From Hyphomicrobiales bacterium (GTDB taxonomy: Bacteria; Pseudomonadota; Alphaproteobacteria; Rhizobiales; Xanthobacteraceae): a stretch of 43,542 bases of DNA. Positions within the stretch are counted from its first letter, which is position 1, and each line of letters begins with the position of its first letter. The position numbers and the translations under genes were made by a program. Shown one piece after another: positions 33,644 through 42,373 of this stretch. The notes beneath the pieces are model-generated. The model saw nothing but the letters and a program-made list of their open reading frames with translations, had not been told where the DNA came from and searched no databases. The stretch lies in NCBI GenBank assembly GCA_021323775.1, contig JAJPKK010000022.1:1-43542 (forward strand), given 5' to 3'.

Positions 33644-35251
33644 ATGTTATATTTCTCGCGTGCAAAGGCCGCGGCGATCCTGCTCACCGCGCTGGTCGTC
33701 TGCGCCTTCACCATACCGAATTTCTTTTCCGAGCAGACCGTCAAGAGCTGGCCCGAATGGGCGCAGCGCCGCCTCGTGCTTGGCCTCGATCTTCAGGGCG
33801 GCTCGCACATCCTCCTGGAGGTTGACCGCAACGATATCCGCAAGCAGCGCCTCGATACGCTGCGCGACGAGGTGGTGCGGACGCTGCGCGAAGCCCGCAT
33901 GACCTGGGCCCAGGCTCCGGCGGTGCGCGGCAACAGCGTCGAGGTGCGGCTGCGCGAGGGCCCCGACTTTTCCAACGCATTCGCCAAGCTGCGCGGTCTC
34001 TCGCAGCCTTTGGGCGGCGTCCTGCAGGGCAACGGCTTGCGCACGCTCGATGTCGTCGATGCTGGCGGCGGGCTCGTGCGGCTTACTCCGACCGACGCCG
34101 CCATGCTGGAACGCACGCGGCAGACCATCGACCAATCGGTCCCGATCATCGAAAAGCGCGTCAATGAGCTTGGCCTGGTCGAGCCCACCATCCAGCGTCA
34201 AGGCAGCGACCGCATCCTGGTGGAGGTGCCGGGCCTCGGCGATCCGCGACGTCTGATCGAGATTCTAGGCCAGACCGCAAAGCTGGAATTCCGCATGGTC
34301 GACACGTCGATGAGCGCCCAGGATGCCCTGCAAGGGCGTGCGCCTTCGGACAGCGAAGTTCTCTACGAGAAGCAGGGCGACCAGCGGGTTCCGGTTCTGG
34401 TCAAGAAGCAGGCGCTGGTGGAAGGCGCCGACCTGACCGATGCCCAGGCCTCATTCGATCAGCGCACGAACGAGCCGATCGTCAACTTCAAGTTCAACAG
34501 CACCGGCGCGCGGCGGTTCGGGCGCGCGACGCAGGAGAATGTCGGGCGTCCCTTCGCCATCGTGCTCGACAATGAGGTAATTTCGGCGCCGGTGATCCGC
34601 GAGCCGATCCTCGGCGGGGCGGGGCAGATTTCCGGCAACTTCACTGTCGAGAGCGCCAACAATCTGGCGATCTTGCTGCGCGCCGGCGCGCTGCCGGCGA
34701 AGCTTACGGTGATCGAACAGCGCGTGGTCGGACCGGGCCTTGGTCTTGATTCGATCAAAGCCGGCGAGCACGCCTCGATCTGGGGCGCGGCCCTCGTGGT
34801 GGTGTTCATGCTCGCGACCTATGCGCTGTTCGGCCTGTTCGCCAACATCGCGGTCGCCGTCAATGTGGCGATGATCCTCGGCGTCCTTTCGTTCCTCTCA
34901 GCGACGCTGACGCTGCCCGGCATCGCCGGCATCGTGCTGACCGTCGGCATAGCGGTGGACTCCAACGTGCTGATCTACGAACGCATCCGCGAGGAGGCGC
35001 GCGCCGGGCGCAGCGCCATCACCGCGATCGATGCCGGGTTCAGCCGCGCGCTTGCCACGATTCTCGACTCCAACATCACGACCTTCATTGCCGCCGCCGT
35101 GCTGTTCTTCATCGGTACGGGACCGGTTCGCGGCTTCGCGGTGACGCTCGGGATCGGCATCATCACCACGCTGTTCACGGCGTTCACCATGACACGGCTC
35201 ATCATGGCATGGTGGGTGCGCATGGTGCGCCCGCAGACAGTGCCGATTTAG
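33644..35251 (+). CDS. secD: Protein translocase subunit SecD
   Basis: A 535-residue RND-superfamily protein that with SecF uses proton flow to pull translocating proteins into the periplasm. The N-terminal helix (AAAILLTALVVCAFTIPNFF) is followed by the conserved RLVLGLDLQGGSHILLEVD, a large periplasmic P1 domain, and five more helices, with GIAGIVLTVGIAVDSNVLIY ERIREE as the SecD signature (conserved Asp) and AAAVLFFIGTGPVRGFAVTL near the end. GGAGAG lies upstream of the ATG at 33644. secF begins 12 bases after the stop. Confidence 0.97.
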   Translation: MLYFSRAKAAAILLTALVVCAFTIPNFFSEQTVKSWPEWAQRRLVLGLDLQGGSHILLEVDRNDIRKQRLDTLRDEVVRTLREARMTWAQAPAVRGNSVEVRLREGPDFSNAFAKLRGLSQPLGGVLQGNGLRTLDVVDAGGGLVRLTPTDAAMLERTRQTIDQSVPIIEKRVNELGLVEPTIQRQGSDRILVEVPGLGDPRRLIEILGQTAKLEFRMVDTSMSAQDALQGRAPSDSEVLYEKQGDQRVPVLVKKQALVEGADLTDAQASFDQRTNEPIVNFKFNSTGARRFGRATQENVGRPFAIVLDNEVISAPVIREPILGGAGQISGNFTVESANNLAILLRAGALPAKLTVIEQRVVGPGLGLDSIKAGEHASIWGAALVVVFMLATYALFGLFANIAVAVNVAMILGVLSFLSATLTLPGIAGIVLTVGIAVDSNVLIYERIREEARAGRSAITAIDAGFSRALATILDSNITTFIAAAVLFFIGTGPVRGFAVTLGIGIITTLFTAFTMTRLIMAWWVRMVRPQTVPI

Positions 35252-35263
35252 GGAAAAAAGAAC

Positions 35264-36256
35264 GTGCGCCTCCTTCGCATCGTACCCGATAACACCAACT
35301 TCGATTTCATCCGCTTCCGCCGGATAAGCTTCCCGATCTCGGCGGTGCTGTCCATTGTCGCCATCGTGCTCTACTTCACGCATGGCCTCAATTTCGGCAT
35401 CGACTTCATCGGCGGCACCCGGATGGAGGTGCAGTCCAAGTCGGGACCCGTCGACATCGCCGCGATGCGCTCGACGCTCTCGCAGCTCGGGCTCGGCGAA
35501 ATCCAGCTCAAGGAGTTCGGCGGCGCCGACACCGTGGAAATCAAGATTGCCCAGCAGCCCGGCGGCGAGCAGGCGCAGCAGGCGGCCGTCACCAAGGTGC
35601 GGGAGGCTCTCGGCGACGGCGTGGACTACCGCAGCGTCGATGTGGTGGGGCCGCGCGTGTCGGGCGAGCTTCTGCACTGGGGCATCATCGGCATATTCGT
35701 CGCCATCGGCGCGATCCTGATGTATCTGTGGTTCCGGTTCGAGTGGCAGTTTGCGCTCGGCGCCATGATCGCCAACGTGCACGACATTGTGCTGACCATC
35801 GGATTCATGTCGATCACGCAGATCGATTTTGACCTGACCAGCATCGCGGCGCTGCTCACCATTCTTGGCTACTCTCTCAATGACACCGTCGTCATCTACG
35901 ATCGCATCCGGGAGATGCTGCGGCGCTACAAGAAGATGCCGATGACCGACCTGCTCAACGTATCGATCAACGCGACGCTGTCGCGCTCGGTCATCACTCA
36001 CGTCACGGTGCTGTTGGCATTGACGGCGCTGCTTTTGTTCGGCGGTCAGGCTATTCACTCGTTCACGGCGACGATGATGTTCGGCGCCGCGCTGGTCGGC
36101 ACCTATACCTCGGTGTTCATCGCCTCGCCGATTCTCATCTACCTCGGCGTCGGCACCGGCCGGCAATATGTCGCCGAGGCTCCCGAGCAGGTGGCCGTGG
36201 AGTCCCCACCGACCGTGCCGAGCCGCGCGCCGGCGGCGGCGCGCGTGCGCCGCTGA
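35264..36256 (+). CDS. secF: Protein translocase subunit SecF
   Basis: A 330-residue partner of SecD. The N-terminal LLRIVPDNTNFDFIRFRRIS, and FGIDFIGGTRMEVQ, are family markers, as is GYSLNDTVVIYDRIREMLRR with the functional Asp. Six membrane helices are evident. The start is a GTG at 35264 preceded by GGGAAAAAAG. The Pro/Ala/Arg-rich C-terminal tail is cytoplasmic. The gene ends the yajC-secD-secF unit; a double family 2 repeat separates it from the Mth938-domain gene. Confidence 0.96.
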   Translation: MRLLRIVPDNTNFDFIRFRRISFPISAVLSIVAIVLYFTHGLNFGIDFIGGTRMEVQSKSGPVDIAAMRSTLSQLGLGEIQLKEFGGADTVEIKIAQQPGGEQAQQAAVTKVREALGDGVDYRSVDVVGPRVSGELLHWGIIGIFVAIGAILMYLWFRFEWQFALGAMIANVHDIVLTIGFMSITQIDFDLTSIAALLTILGYSLNDTVVIYDRIREMLRRYKKMPMTDLLNVSINATLSRSVITHVTVLLALTALLLFGGQAIHSFTATMMFGAALVGTYTSVFIASPILIYLGVGTGRQYVAEAPEQVAVESPPTVPSRAPAAARVRR

Positions 36257-36339
36257 GGGTTCGCCGGGAGTGATGGTGATAACGCTTCGATTACGAAACG
36301 AGCTGCGGCGCAGCGCTTATGTAAAGACGGCGACGGTCT

Positions 36340-36450
36340 TTTCCCTCCCCCGCTTGCGGGGGAGGGCCAGGGAGGGGGCCGGATCCGCGGCACTGATTCG
36401 CGCGGAGGTCTCCCTCCCCAACCCTCCCCCGCAAGCGGGAGAGGATGCGG
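36340..36450. repeat. Tandem inverted family 2 repeat (reference copy)
   Basis: Two near-perfect elements face each other: TTCCCTCCCCCGCTTGCGGG GGAGGGCCAGGGA at about 36341-36374 and CTCCCTCCCCAACCCTCCCC CGCAAGCGGGAGAGG at about 36410-36444. Each can fold on itself, and together they can form a longer hairpin. This copy defines the family used for comparison elsewhere in the window. Confidence 0.85.
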
Positions 36451-36463
36451 TGCGTTGACACTC

Positions 36464-36850
36464 ATGAACGGGGCCGACCGTCACCTTCCGAGGCCGGCTC
36501 AGATCGACGCTTACGGCAATGGCGGTTTCCGCTTCGCCGGCATGTCCCACCGGGGTTCGTTGCTGTGCCTGCCGAACGGGATCTGGGCAAGCCCGGTAGC
36601 CTCAGTGAGCGAGATCGATGAAGCCGCATTGGCGCTGGCGCTTAATCCCGCGACCCCGGAGGCCGCGGTCGATCACTTCCTGATCGGCACCGGCAGGGAT
36701 TTTCTCGCGATGCCGGCGCCGCTGCGCGAGGCGTTCCGGGCGCGGCGCATCGTGCTCGAATCCATGTCGACCGGCGCGGCGGTGCGCACCTACAACATTC
36801 TGCTCGGGGAACGCCGAAGGATCGGAGCGCTGCTGCTGGCGGTGGATTGA
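36464..36850 (+). CDS. Mth938-domain protein (NDUFAF3 homologue)
   Basis: A 128-residue protein with the Mth938/DUF498 fold: INAYGNGGFRF-type opening (QIDAYGNGGFRFAGMSHRGS), VDHFLIGTGRDF, and ESMSTGAAVRTYNILLGERR near the end, where the conserved ST-x-A-x-R-T-YN motif lies. Human NDUFAF3, a mitochondrial complex I assembly factor, belongs to this family. The bacterial role is not established; a membrane or complex-assembly function is suggested by its position after secDF. A TTG at 36455 in the same frame is an alternative start with GAGAGG upstream. Confidence 0.85.
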   Translation: MNGADRHLPRPAQIDAYGNGGFRFAGMSHRGSLLCLPNGIWASPVASVSEIDEAALALALNPATPEAAVDHFLIGTGRDFLAMPAPLREAFRARRIVLESMSTGAAVRTYNILLGERRRIGALLLAVD

Positions 36851-36856
36851 AAATGG

Positions 36857-36961
36857 CTAACGTCTTTGGAGCATGCCAATCGATTCTGGCGCGCTCTTTT
36901 TGAACCCAAACTTCTCATAGAGCTTGTAGGCGTCACCATCGGCAAGCAAGGTCGCTAATGC
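36857..36961 (-). pseudogene. C-terminal fragment of a GNAT acetyltransferase
   Basis: On the minus strand this stretch reads LADGDAYKLYEKFGFKK followed by SAPESIGMLQRR and a stop. YxLYEKFGF is the hallmark of the GNAT acetyl-CoA-binding C-terminal end. Only about 34 codons remain, and upstream sequence switches to an unrelated frame, so the gene is a remnant. Confidence 0.65.
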
Positions 36962-37127
36962 TGTCCGCGGGGGGCGTCGCGTGCAATTTCTCCATGAGCC
37001 TCTCTTCCTCGCTCGCCACGCTGCTCATCTCCGCATCGTCCAGTGCCCGCAGTTCGTCCGGCGTTGCGTGATAGACTTCGGACCTGTGTTCGGCCTCGAT
37101 TTTCGGAGCGATCTTGCAATCTGTCAT
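36933..37127 (-). CDS. Possible small antitoxin-like protein
   Basis: A 64-residue frame beginning MTDCKIAPKIEAEHRSEVYH and containing ATPDELRALDDAEMSSVASE EERLMEKL. The xTPDELRALDDAxxS...E pattern recalls small acidic antitoxins of RelE/ParE pairs. Its 3' end overlaps the GNAT fragment in another frame and its 5' end overlaps the start of the plus-strand gene, which argues for degraded or chance coding. No toxin gene is adjacent. Confidence 0.3.
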   Translation of the reverse strand: MTDCKIAPKIEAEHRSEVYHATPDELRALDDAEMSSVASEEERLMEKLHATPPADSISDLACRW

Positions 37128-37974
37128 GCAGGACTCCTACGCCCATTGCGAGGCGCTGGTTCGCGCCGCCGACAAAGACCGTTACCTCGCGAGTCTATTC
37201 GCGCCGGCGGCGGCGCGCCAGCATCTCTACGCGCTTTATGCCTTCGCGAGCGAGATCGCCCGCGTGCGCGATGCAGCGCGCGAACCGCTGCCGGGCGAAA
37301 TCCGGCTGCAGTGGTGGCGTGATGTGCTCGCTGGGGAGGGCAGGGGCGAAGTGTCGGCCAATCCGGTCGCGGCTGCGCTTCTCGATACGATCGCGTCGCA
37401 CGCCTTGCCGACGGGGCCGCTTGTCGCGTTGATCGATGCCCATGCGTTCGATCTCTACGATGACGCGATGCCGAGCCTTGCCGATCTCGACGCCTATGCG
37501 GAGCGCACTTCCGGGACCCTGTTCGCACTGGCGGCGCAGATTCTTGAGCCCGCGCACGACACCGATGCGATCGCCGCCGCCGCCGGGCCTGCCGGAATCG
37601 CCTGCGGCGTGGCGCAGCGCCTGCGCAGCTTTCCGCGGGATCTCGCGCGCCGCCAACTCTTCGTGCCGCTCGACCTGTTGGCGCGGCACGGCGTCACACG
37701 CGAAGAGATCGAGGCGTGGCAAAATACTGCCGAGTTGCACGCCGCGCTTGCCCGCCTGCGCGATCACGCGCGCGCGGCATTCGGCCGGTTTCGCGCGGCC
37801 GCGCCACATATCCCTGAATCCTGCGCGCCGGCATTTCTGATCGCGGCTCTGGCGCCGCAGTTGCTTGCCCGGCTTGATGCGGCGGCGACCGACCCTTTCG
37901 CGGCCGTGGAGGTGCCGCAGTGGCGGCGTCAGTGGTCGCTATGGCGGGCAGCGCGCCGGTGGCCGAGGATCTAA
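37126..37974 (+). CDS. Squalene/phytoene synthase-fold protein (NDUFAF6-like)
   Basis: A 282-residue all-helical isoprenoid-synthase-fold protein. The family opening YAHCEALVRAADKDRYLASL and HLYALYAFASEIARVRDAA are clear, with IRLQWWRDVL and GVAQRLRSFPRDLARRQLFV further on. The two Asp-rich metal motifs of real phytoene or squalene synthases (DxxxD) are not preserved, which fits the NDUFAF6 branch associated with complex I assembly more than prenyl coupling. A TTG at 37114 with GGAG five bases upstream could be the true start. It lies downstream of the Mth938 gene in the same direction. Confidence 0.85.
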   Translation: MQDSYAHCEALVRAADKDRYLASLFAPAAARQHLYALYAFASEIARVRDAAREPLPGEIRLQWWRDVLAGEGRGEVSANPVAAALLDTIASHALPTGPLVALIDAHAFDLYDDAMPSLADLDAYAERTSGTLFALAAQILEPAHDTDAIAAAAGPAGIACGVAQRLRSFPRDLARRQLFVPLDLLARHGVTREEIEAWQNTAELHAALARLRDHARAAFGRFRAAAPHIPESCAPAFLIAALAPQLLARLDAAATDPFAAVEVPQWRRQWSLWRAARRWPRI

Positions 37975-37976
37975 GT

Positions 37977-39401
37977 CTACAACACAAACCGGTCCCGCAT
38001 GTTGTGCCGCCCATTCAGGATGCGGTCCACGGTCGCGCGCTCAGCCTCCGACGTGATGAGCGCATCGATGCTGTCGACCTGGTTGGCGGCGATGAGCTGG
38101 AGGATATCGGTGCGAATGGAGCCGGCGGCGTTCCTCGGCAGCGCCGGCACCACCTGGATATATTTCGGGGCGTTGTCGCGGCCAATCGCGCCGGCCAGAT
38201 ACGATGCAAGCTCCTCTTCGCCGCAGTTCTGCGCTTCACCCGCCTCCACGAAGGCGTAAAGGCCGGTGCCCGTGAGCCGGTCCGGATAGGCGAGCACCGC
38301 AGCGTCGCGCACGCCGCGGTGCGCCATGAGCGCCGCCGCGACCGCCGGCGCGCCGTAGAGGTTCTTGCGCTCCGCCACGAGGCGGCGGGCGATCTGCCCT
38401 TCCTCCTTTGAGGCGATGAGGGGCTCGATCAGATCGACCTGATTGGTGCTGATGAGCCGGAGAATGTCGCGCCGCACCACGCCGTCCTTCCGGCGCGGGA
38501 GCGCGTCCGCAATCTGGATGAACTCCGGCAGCCTTTCGGCGCCGACGGCCCGCGCTAACCGCTTGCGGACGTCCTCCTCGTGCAACGGGACATCCGACTC
38601 AACAAAAGCGTAAAGCCCGGTCGCGCTCTTGCGGTCGGGAAAATCGAGGACCGCAGCGTCGCGCACATGCGCGAAGGTCTTCAGCGCTGCCTCGACTGCC
38701 GGCGCGTCGTAGGCGAGCCGCGCGCCGCCGCCCTCCGAGTCGATAAAGCCAAGGAGCCCGCGCGTGACCACCATGTAGATTTTCTTGCCGGTCATCATCC
38801 AGATGCGGGTCGGCAGGCTCTTGCGCGCCAGCACGCGGCGCTCCGCGGGCGTCACCGCGTCCGGGAGATAGCGGCGCTTGTGCTTGAGAAAGTGGCGCAG
38901 GTCTTCATAGGCCGCCAAGCGAAACAGCCGGCTGCGCCGGCGGAACACGGAGGCAAGCTGGAAGTCGAGCAGATAGGCGCGGCCATCGGGGGTGCGCAGC
39001 CAGTTCTGCTCCTTGGCGAGATCGTTGTGGGAAATGCCGGCCCGATGAAGCGCCCGCAATGCTGCGCGGGCGGAGCGAAAATACGCATGGTCGCCGTAAG
39101 GCTGCGCGATCTTCAGCGCGCTGCCCGGGATGTAGCCGCGCACCAGCCGGCGGTCGTCGGCATAGAGCAGCGGCGGCGCAACGCCGAGCGGCGTCGCGCG
39201 CGCAAGCGCGCGCCGCTCGCGATTGAACAAATGGCGGGCGAGGGGCCTTGACCACCACGGCACCTGGTCGAGCCGTCGCAGCACAGCCGGCATATCGCCA
39301 TGCTCGCCGTGGAAGATGCCGCGCTCGACGGTGGAGAACACATCGCGCTTGAGCACGACCGAGGTCTGCCACCTTCCGGCCAGGGCATCCGGGGCCGTCA
39401 T
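37977..39401 (-). CDS. Kinase-like protein fused to two degenerate ANL-ligase C-terminal domains
   Basis: A 474-residue protein with an unusual layout. Residues about 14-215 resemble RIO/lipopolysaccharide-type kinases: a catalytic loop HNDLAKEQN (H125, D127, N133) and LLDFQLAS (D146) in place of the DFG motif. Residues about 235-330 and 353-450 are tandem copies of an AMP-binding C-terminal (ANL) subdomain; compare [20 protein letters not shown] with [20 protein letters not shown], and [10 protein letters not shown] with [10 protein letters not shown]. The catalytic lysine motif PxxxxGKIxR reads [10 protein letters not shown] and [10 protein letters not shown], so both lack the Lys. The ATG overlaps the trmFO stop (ATGA), implying coupling. 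Function unknown: perhaps a kinase whose tandem domains sense acyl-AMP or CoA. Confidence 0.85.
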   Translation of the reverse strand: MTAPDALAGRWQTSVVLKRDVFSTVERGIFHGEHGDMPAVLRRLDQVPWWSRPLARHLFNRERRALARATPLGVAPPLLYADDRRLVRGYIPGSALKIAQPYGDHAYFRSARAALRALHRAGISHNDLAKEQNWLRTPDGRAYLLDFQLASVFRRRSRLFRLAAYEDLRHFLKHKRRYLPDAVTPAERRVLARKSLPTRIWMMTGKKIYMVVTRGLLGFIDSEGGGARLAYDAPAVEAALKTFAHVRDAAVLDFPDRKSATGLYAFVESDVPLHEEDVRKRLARAVGAERLPEFIQIADALPRRKDGVVRRDILRLISTNQVDLIEPLIASKEEGQIARRLVAERKNLYGAPAVAAALMAHRGVRDAAVLAYPDRLTGTGLYAFVEAGEAQNCGEEELASYLAGAIGRDNAPKYIQVVPALPRNAAGSIRTDILQLIAANQVDSIDALITSEAERATVDRILNGRHNMRDRFVL

Positions 39402-40918
39402 CGCGGATGCGGCTCCGGCGACGGCGCGCCTTCGGGAGACGGCGCCATGGGAGCCGTTGGGACGAGCTCCATCATGGCGCCGCCGCCTGCCCAGGCGTCT
39501 AGGTCGGCGAGGGCCCGGAAGGTCAAGGCCCGTCGCCTGGCCATTGCCTTCGCGGCGCCGCGCAGCCGCCCCCTTCGTTCCACCTCCGCCCTTCCCTCCC
39601 CCGCTTGCGCGGGAGTGTCAGGGAAGGAGGCGGGCCGGCTCGGCGATGTCCCGAGCGGCGGGAACAGGCCGAAATTGACGTTCATGGGCTGGAACGAGCG
39701 CGGCCCTGCGTCGATCGTCTCCAGATGGCCGCCGGTGATGTGGGCCAGAAGCGCACCGTGGGCCGTGGTGGGCGGCGGCAGGTCCGGCGCCTCGCCGCGC
39801 CGTTCGGCCGCCGCGAAGCGGCCGGCGAGAAGGCCGACGGCGGCGGACTCCACATAGCCCTCGCAGCCCGTAATCTGCCCGGCGAAACGCAGCCGCGGCA
39901 TCGCCTTAAGCCGCAGCGTGCCGTCCAGGAGCTTCGGCGAATTGAGGAAGGTGTTGCGATGCAGACCGCCAAGCCGCGCGAACTCGGCGTGTTCGAGGCC
40001 GGGGATCATGCGGAATATGCGCACCTGTTCGGCGTGCCTGAGCTTGGTCTGAAAGCCGACCATGTTGAACAGCGTGCCAAGCCGGTTGTCCTGGCGCAGT
40101 TGCACGACGGCATAGGGTTTCACGCCGGGCCGATGAGGGTCAGTAAGCCCGACGGGCTTCATCGGACCGAACCGCAAGGTCTCGCGGCCGCGTTCCGCCA
40201 TGACCTCAATCGGCAGGCAGCCATCGAAATAGGGCGTCGAGCTTTCCCATTCATGGAACGAGACGCGGTCGCCGGCCAGAAGCGCATCGATGAAGGCCTC
40301 GTATTGAGGCCGGTCGAGCGGGCAGTTGATGTAGTCGGCGCCGGAGCCCCCCGGGCCCCCGTCGTCGTAGCGGGACTGGAACCAGGCGACCGACATGTCG
40401 ATCGAGTCGCGATGGACGATCGGCGCGATAGCGTCGAAGAAGGCGAGCTCATCTTCGCCGGTCACGGCTCGGATCGCCGAGGCGAGAGGAGCCGAGGTGA
40501 GGGGACCGGTCGCAATGATGACGCTGTCCCACGAGGCGGGCGGCAGCGCCGTCACCTCGCCGCGATCGATCGTAACCAGCGGATGGGACATGAGCGCTTC
40601 CGTGACGGCCCGCGAAAATCCGTCGCGGTCGACGGCGAGCGCGCCGCCCGCCGGCACCTGGTTGGCATCGCCCGCGCGCAACACCAGGGAGCCGAGCCGC
40701 CGCATTTCCTCGTGCAGGAGGCCGACTGCATTGTGCTCGCGGTCATCAGAACGGAACGAATTCGAACACACCAGTTCTGCGAGGGAGCCGGTCTTGTGGG
40801 CTGCCGTGGTCCGGTTCGGGCGCATCTCGTGAAGCACGACGGGCACGCCGCGGGCGGCGATCTGCCAAGCCGCTTCGCTCCCCGCGAGGCCGCCGCCGAT
40901 GACATGAATGGGTTGCAT
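39398..40918 (-). CDS. trmFO: Methylenetetrahydrofolate-tRNA-(uracil-54-C5)-methyltransferase
   Basis: A 506-residue FAD- and folate-dependent enzyme that makes m5U54 (T54) in tRNA. The FAD motif is [19 protein letters not shown]; other blocks are [41 protein letters not shown] and [26 protein letters not shown], ending [11 protein letters not shown]. Between FPPL and the closing [15 protein letters not shown] segment lies about 20 residues ([20 protein letters not shown]) absent from the normal family and derived from a family 2 repeat. The ATG at 40918 starts the Rossmann strand; the upstream frame is not family-like. The gene overlaps the following kinase-like gene by four bases. Confidence 0.95.
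   Translation of the reverse strand: MQPIHVIGGGLAGSEAAWQIAARGVPVVLHEMRPNRTTAAHKTGSLAELVCSNSFRSDDREHNAVGLLHEEMRRLGSLVLRAGDANQVPAGGALAVDRDGFSRAVTEALMSHPLVTIDRGEVTALPPASWDSVIIATGPLTSAPLASAIRAVTGEDELAFFDAIAPIVHRDSIDMSVAWFQSRYDDGGPGGSGADYINCPLDRPQYEAFIDALLAGDRVSFHEWESSTPYFDGCLPIEVMAERGRETLRFGPMKPVGLTDPHRPGVKPYAVVQLRQDNRLGTLFNMVGFQTKLRHAEQVRIFRMIPGLEHAEFARLGGLHRNTFLNSPKLLDGTLRLKAMPRLRFAGQITGCEGYVESAAVGLLAGRFAAAERRGEAPDLPPPTTAHGALLAHITGGHLETIDAGPRSFQPMNVNFGLFPPLGTSPSRPASFPDTPAQAGEGRAEVERRGRLRGAAKAMARRRALTFRALADLDAWAGGGAMMELVPTAPMAPSPEGAPSPEPHPR
39588..39630. repeat. Family 2 repeat embedded in trmFO
   Basis: On the minus strand TCCCTGACACTCCCGCGCAA GCGGGGGAGGGA matches the reverse complement of the element at 36341-36374 (TCCCTGGCCCTCCCCCGCAA GCGGGGGAGGGA) at about 29 of 32 positions. 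It is translated in frame as [14 protein letters not shown] within TrmFO. Confidence 0.8.
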
Positions 40919-41150
40919 GATGCTTGTGGAGATATTGGAAACGCGGCGCATGTCAACCGGCAGGGCGATCCGTGGGCGGTGTCGGAACGATGCGCTTCCC
41001 TTGATCGGCTGACCGGCGCGACCTTGCGGAGCGCCGCCGCATCGCCGCGGGCTGTCCGGTCCCGCATTACGACACGAAATTGCCACCGCCTTTGGGCATA
41101 TTTGACACAGGACAACCATACTGGCTGTTCGCAACTGCGGGATAACTTCA

Positions 41151-41567
41151 ATGTGCGACTACAGTCTGCAATTCATTGCCTCCCGACCTGCCGTGGTCGG
41201 AGACAAACTGGTGTCGACGAAATTCGCCAATGCGATCACCAGCGGCTTTGCGGCGGTCGGAGAACCGAGCGTCGCCGTGTGCCTTCTTCCCGGTACGGAA
41301 GTCGCATTCGAGAAAGAGGTGGAATACGAGCACGGCTTCTTCCCGAACCTGAAGCGTGCGAAAAAGCTTGGGGCGAGAGTGGCGCGCTTCCGGCAAGTCA
41401 ACATGGATCAGCCGCACGTGCATCACGACGCACTCGAGTTCGCCGACGGGCAGATCGTGCTTGTCACCAGGCTGTGCGAGGGGCAGCACGCAGTTGTGCT
41501 GCAATTGCCGGCGTCTCCGCGGACGGAAGAGGCGAGCGACGAGAGCCGCGTTGCCGTGCTCGCGTGA
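41151..41567 (+). CDS. Conserved hypothetical protein (MCDYSL family)
   Basis: A 138-residue soluble protein beginning [21 protein letters not shown] recall similar MCDYSL-starting hypothetical proteins in Bradyrhizobium relatives but know no function. Visible features are [20 protein letters not shown], a basic stretch [18 protein letters not shown], and [18 protein letters not shown] with several His/Asp residues that could bind metal. No signal peptide. A TTGACA at 41102-41107 lies 44 bases upstream without a clear -10. The gene is flanked by trmFO (divergent) and by the secreted pair. Confidence 0.65.
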   Translation: MCDYSLQFIASRPAVVGDKLVSTKFANAITSGFAAVGEPSVAVCLLPGTEVAFEKEVEYEHGFFPNLKRAKKLGARVARFRQVNMDQPHVHHDALEFADGQIVLVTRLCEGQHAVVLQLPASPRTEEASDESRVAVLA

Positions 41568-41810
41568 GTGCGTTTGATCAACCGTGATCGCGCGGGCTTT
41601 CGCGCAAACGTAAAGGTGCTCCGCTCACGGCACGAAGCTACCTCGCCTCCGCCGCGTCAGCGCAGCGGGCCGGTCTCCCGCGCGCCGCCCCGCCTTTGTT
41701 TTCATGGTAACTGCAACTGCCCCGGCCCGTACGCGGGCGAGCGGAAATGGAATTGCCCCGCTCACCCCCCTTTCGGCCCGGCGAAAAAACGGCTATGTTT
41801 GACCAACAAT

Positions 41811-41824
41811 GATGCGATCGCATC
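41811..41824. promoter_or_regulatory. 14-bp perfect palindrome upstream of the secreted pair
   Basis: GATGCGATCGCATC is a perfect palindrome 38 bases before the ATG of the next gene. It could be an operator, but short CG-rich palindromes also occur by chance in such genomes. Confidence 0.3.
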
Positions 41825-41862
41825 GCAATAAGTCCACGTCAGGTTGGAAAGGGCGCCCTCAA

Positions 41863-42354
41863 ATGAAACACATCTCAGTCTCAGTGATTGCATTGGCCGT
41901 CGCGACGTTCGGTTTCGCCTCGGGAGCACAGGCTCAGCAGCCAAAGGGAAAGTTGTTCTTCGAGGGCGATATCGTGCGCCACGCGTTGCCCAATCAGGCA
42001 GGGCCTTTCTGCGTCCTGGTCAATCAGTACAAGCCCGGCGAGGCGGTCGCCTTCCGCATCCGTGTGCTGCAGCCGAACGGCGACGTGGCCGACGATAAGG
42101 TGCTCAAGAGCGTCGTGGTGGAGCTGGGCAATGGCCAGAGGCTGCCCGCCGGCTTCAAGTCGCACGGCAATCCGCCCACGGACTATTTCTGGTCGCTGTT
42201 CTGGAGCATCCCGAAGGACTACCCAACCGGCACGGTCGGGTACAAAGTGATCGCCACCATGAATGACGGCTCGACGGTCGAATGGAAGCCGTTCAATCGC
42301 CCGACCACGGAATTGATGGTGGTCGCCGGCGAGCCGGAAATGAAGAAGAATTGA
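41863..42354 (+). CDS. Secreted hypothetical protein, beta-sandwich-like
   Basis: A 163-residue protein with a classic signal peptide (MKHISVSVIALAVATFGFAS, cleavage after GAQA). The mature part has alternating hydrophobic strands typical of a beta-sandwich: AVAFRIRVLQPNGDVADDKV, LKSVVVELGNGQRLPAGF, GYKVIATMNDGSTVEW. There are no enzyme motifs and one Cys in the mature chain. The ATG at 41863 has GGAAAGG about ten bases upstream. The next gene starts 19 bases after the stop, also encoding an exported protein, so the two are probably one operon acting together in the periplasm or at the surface. Family not recognised. Confidence 0.7.
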   Translation: MKHISVSVIALAVATFGFASGAQAQQPKGKLFFEGDIVRHALPNQAGPFCVLVNQYKPGEAVAFRIRVLQPNGDVADDKVLKSVVVELGNGQRLPAGFKSHGNPPTDYFWSLFWSIPKDYPTGTVGYKVIATMNDGSTVEWKPFNRPTTELMVVAGEPEMKKN

Positions 42355-42373
42355 TTCTTCTAAGGGGTCATCC

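Noticed and set aside
34898-36166. 422-codon minus-strand frame opposite secD/secF
   Set aside because: His/Arg/Asp-rich shadow of the secF coding strand; no protein family features.
36340-36450. Possible CRISPR-like or attachment-site repeat
   Set aside because: The two copies are inverted, not direct, with no regular spacers and no integrase nearby; they fit an REP-like family.
37126-37974. Carotenoid or hopanoid biosynthesis enzyme
   Set aside because: The Asp-rich metal motifs needed for prenyl coupling are absent and no crt, hpn or shc gene is adjacent, so an NDUFAF6-like role is preferred.
38580-39251. Plus-strand frame antisense to the kinase-like gene
   Set aside because: No ribosome site or recognisable family; the minus strand carries well-formed kinase and ANL_C motifs over the same bases.
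39605-41587. 660-codon plus-strand open frame
   Set aside because: It is antisense to trmFO, whose translation shows clear family motifs; the plus-strand product is Arg/Gly-rich without motifs, a usual by-product of high GC.
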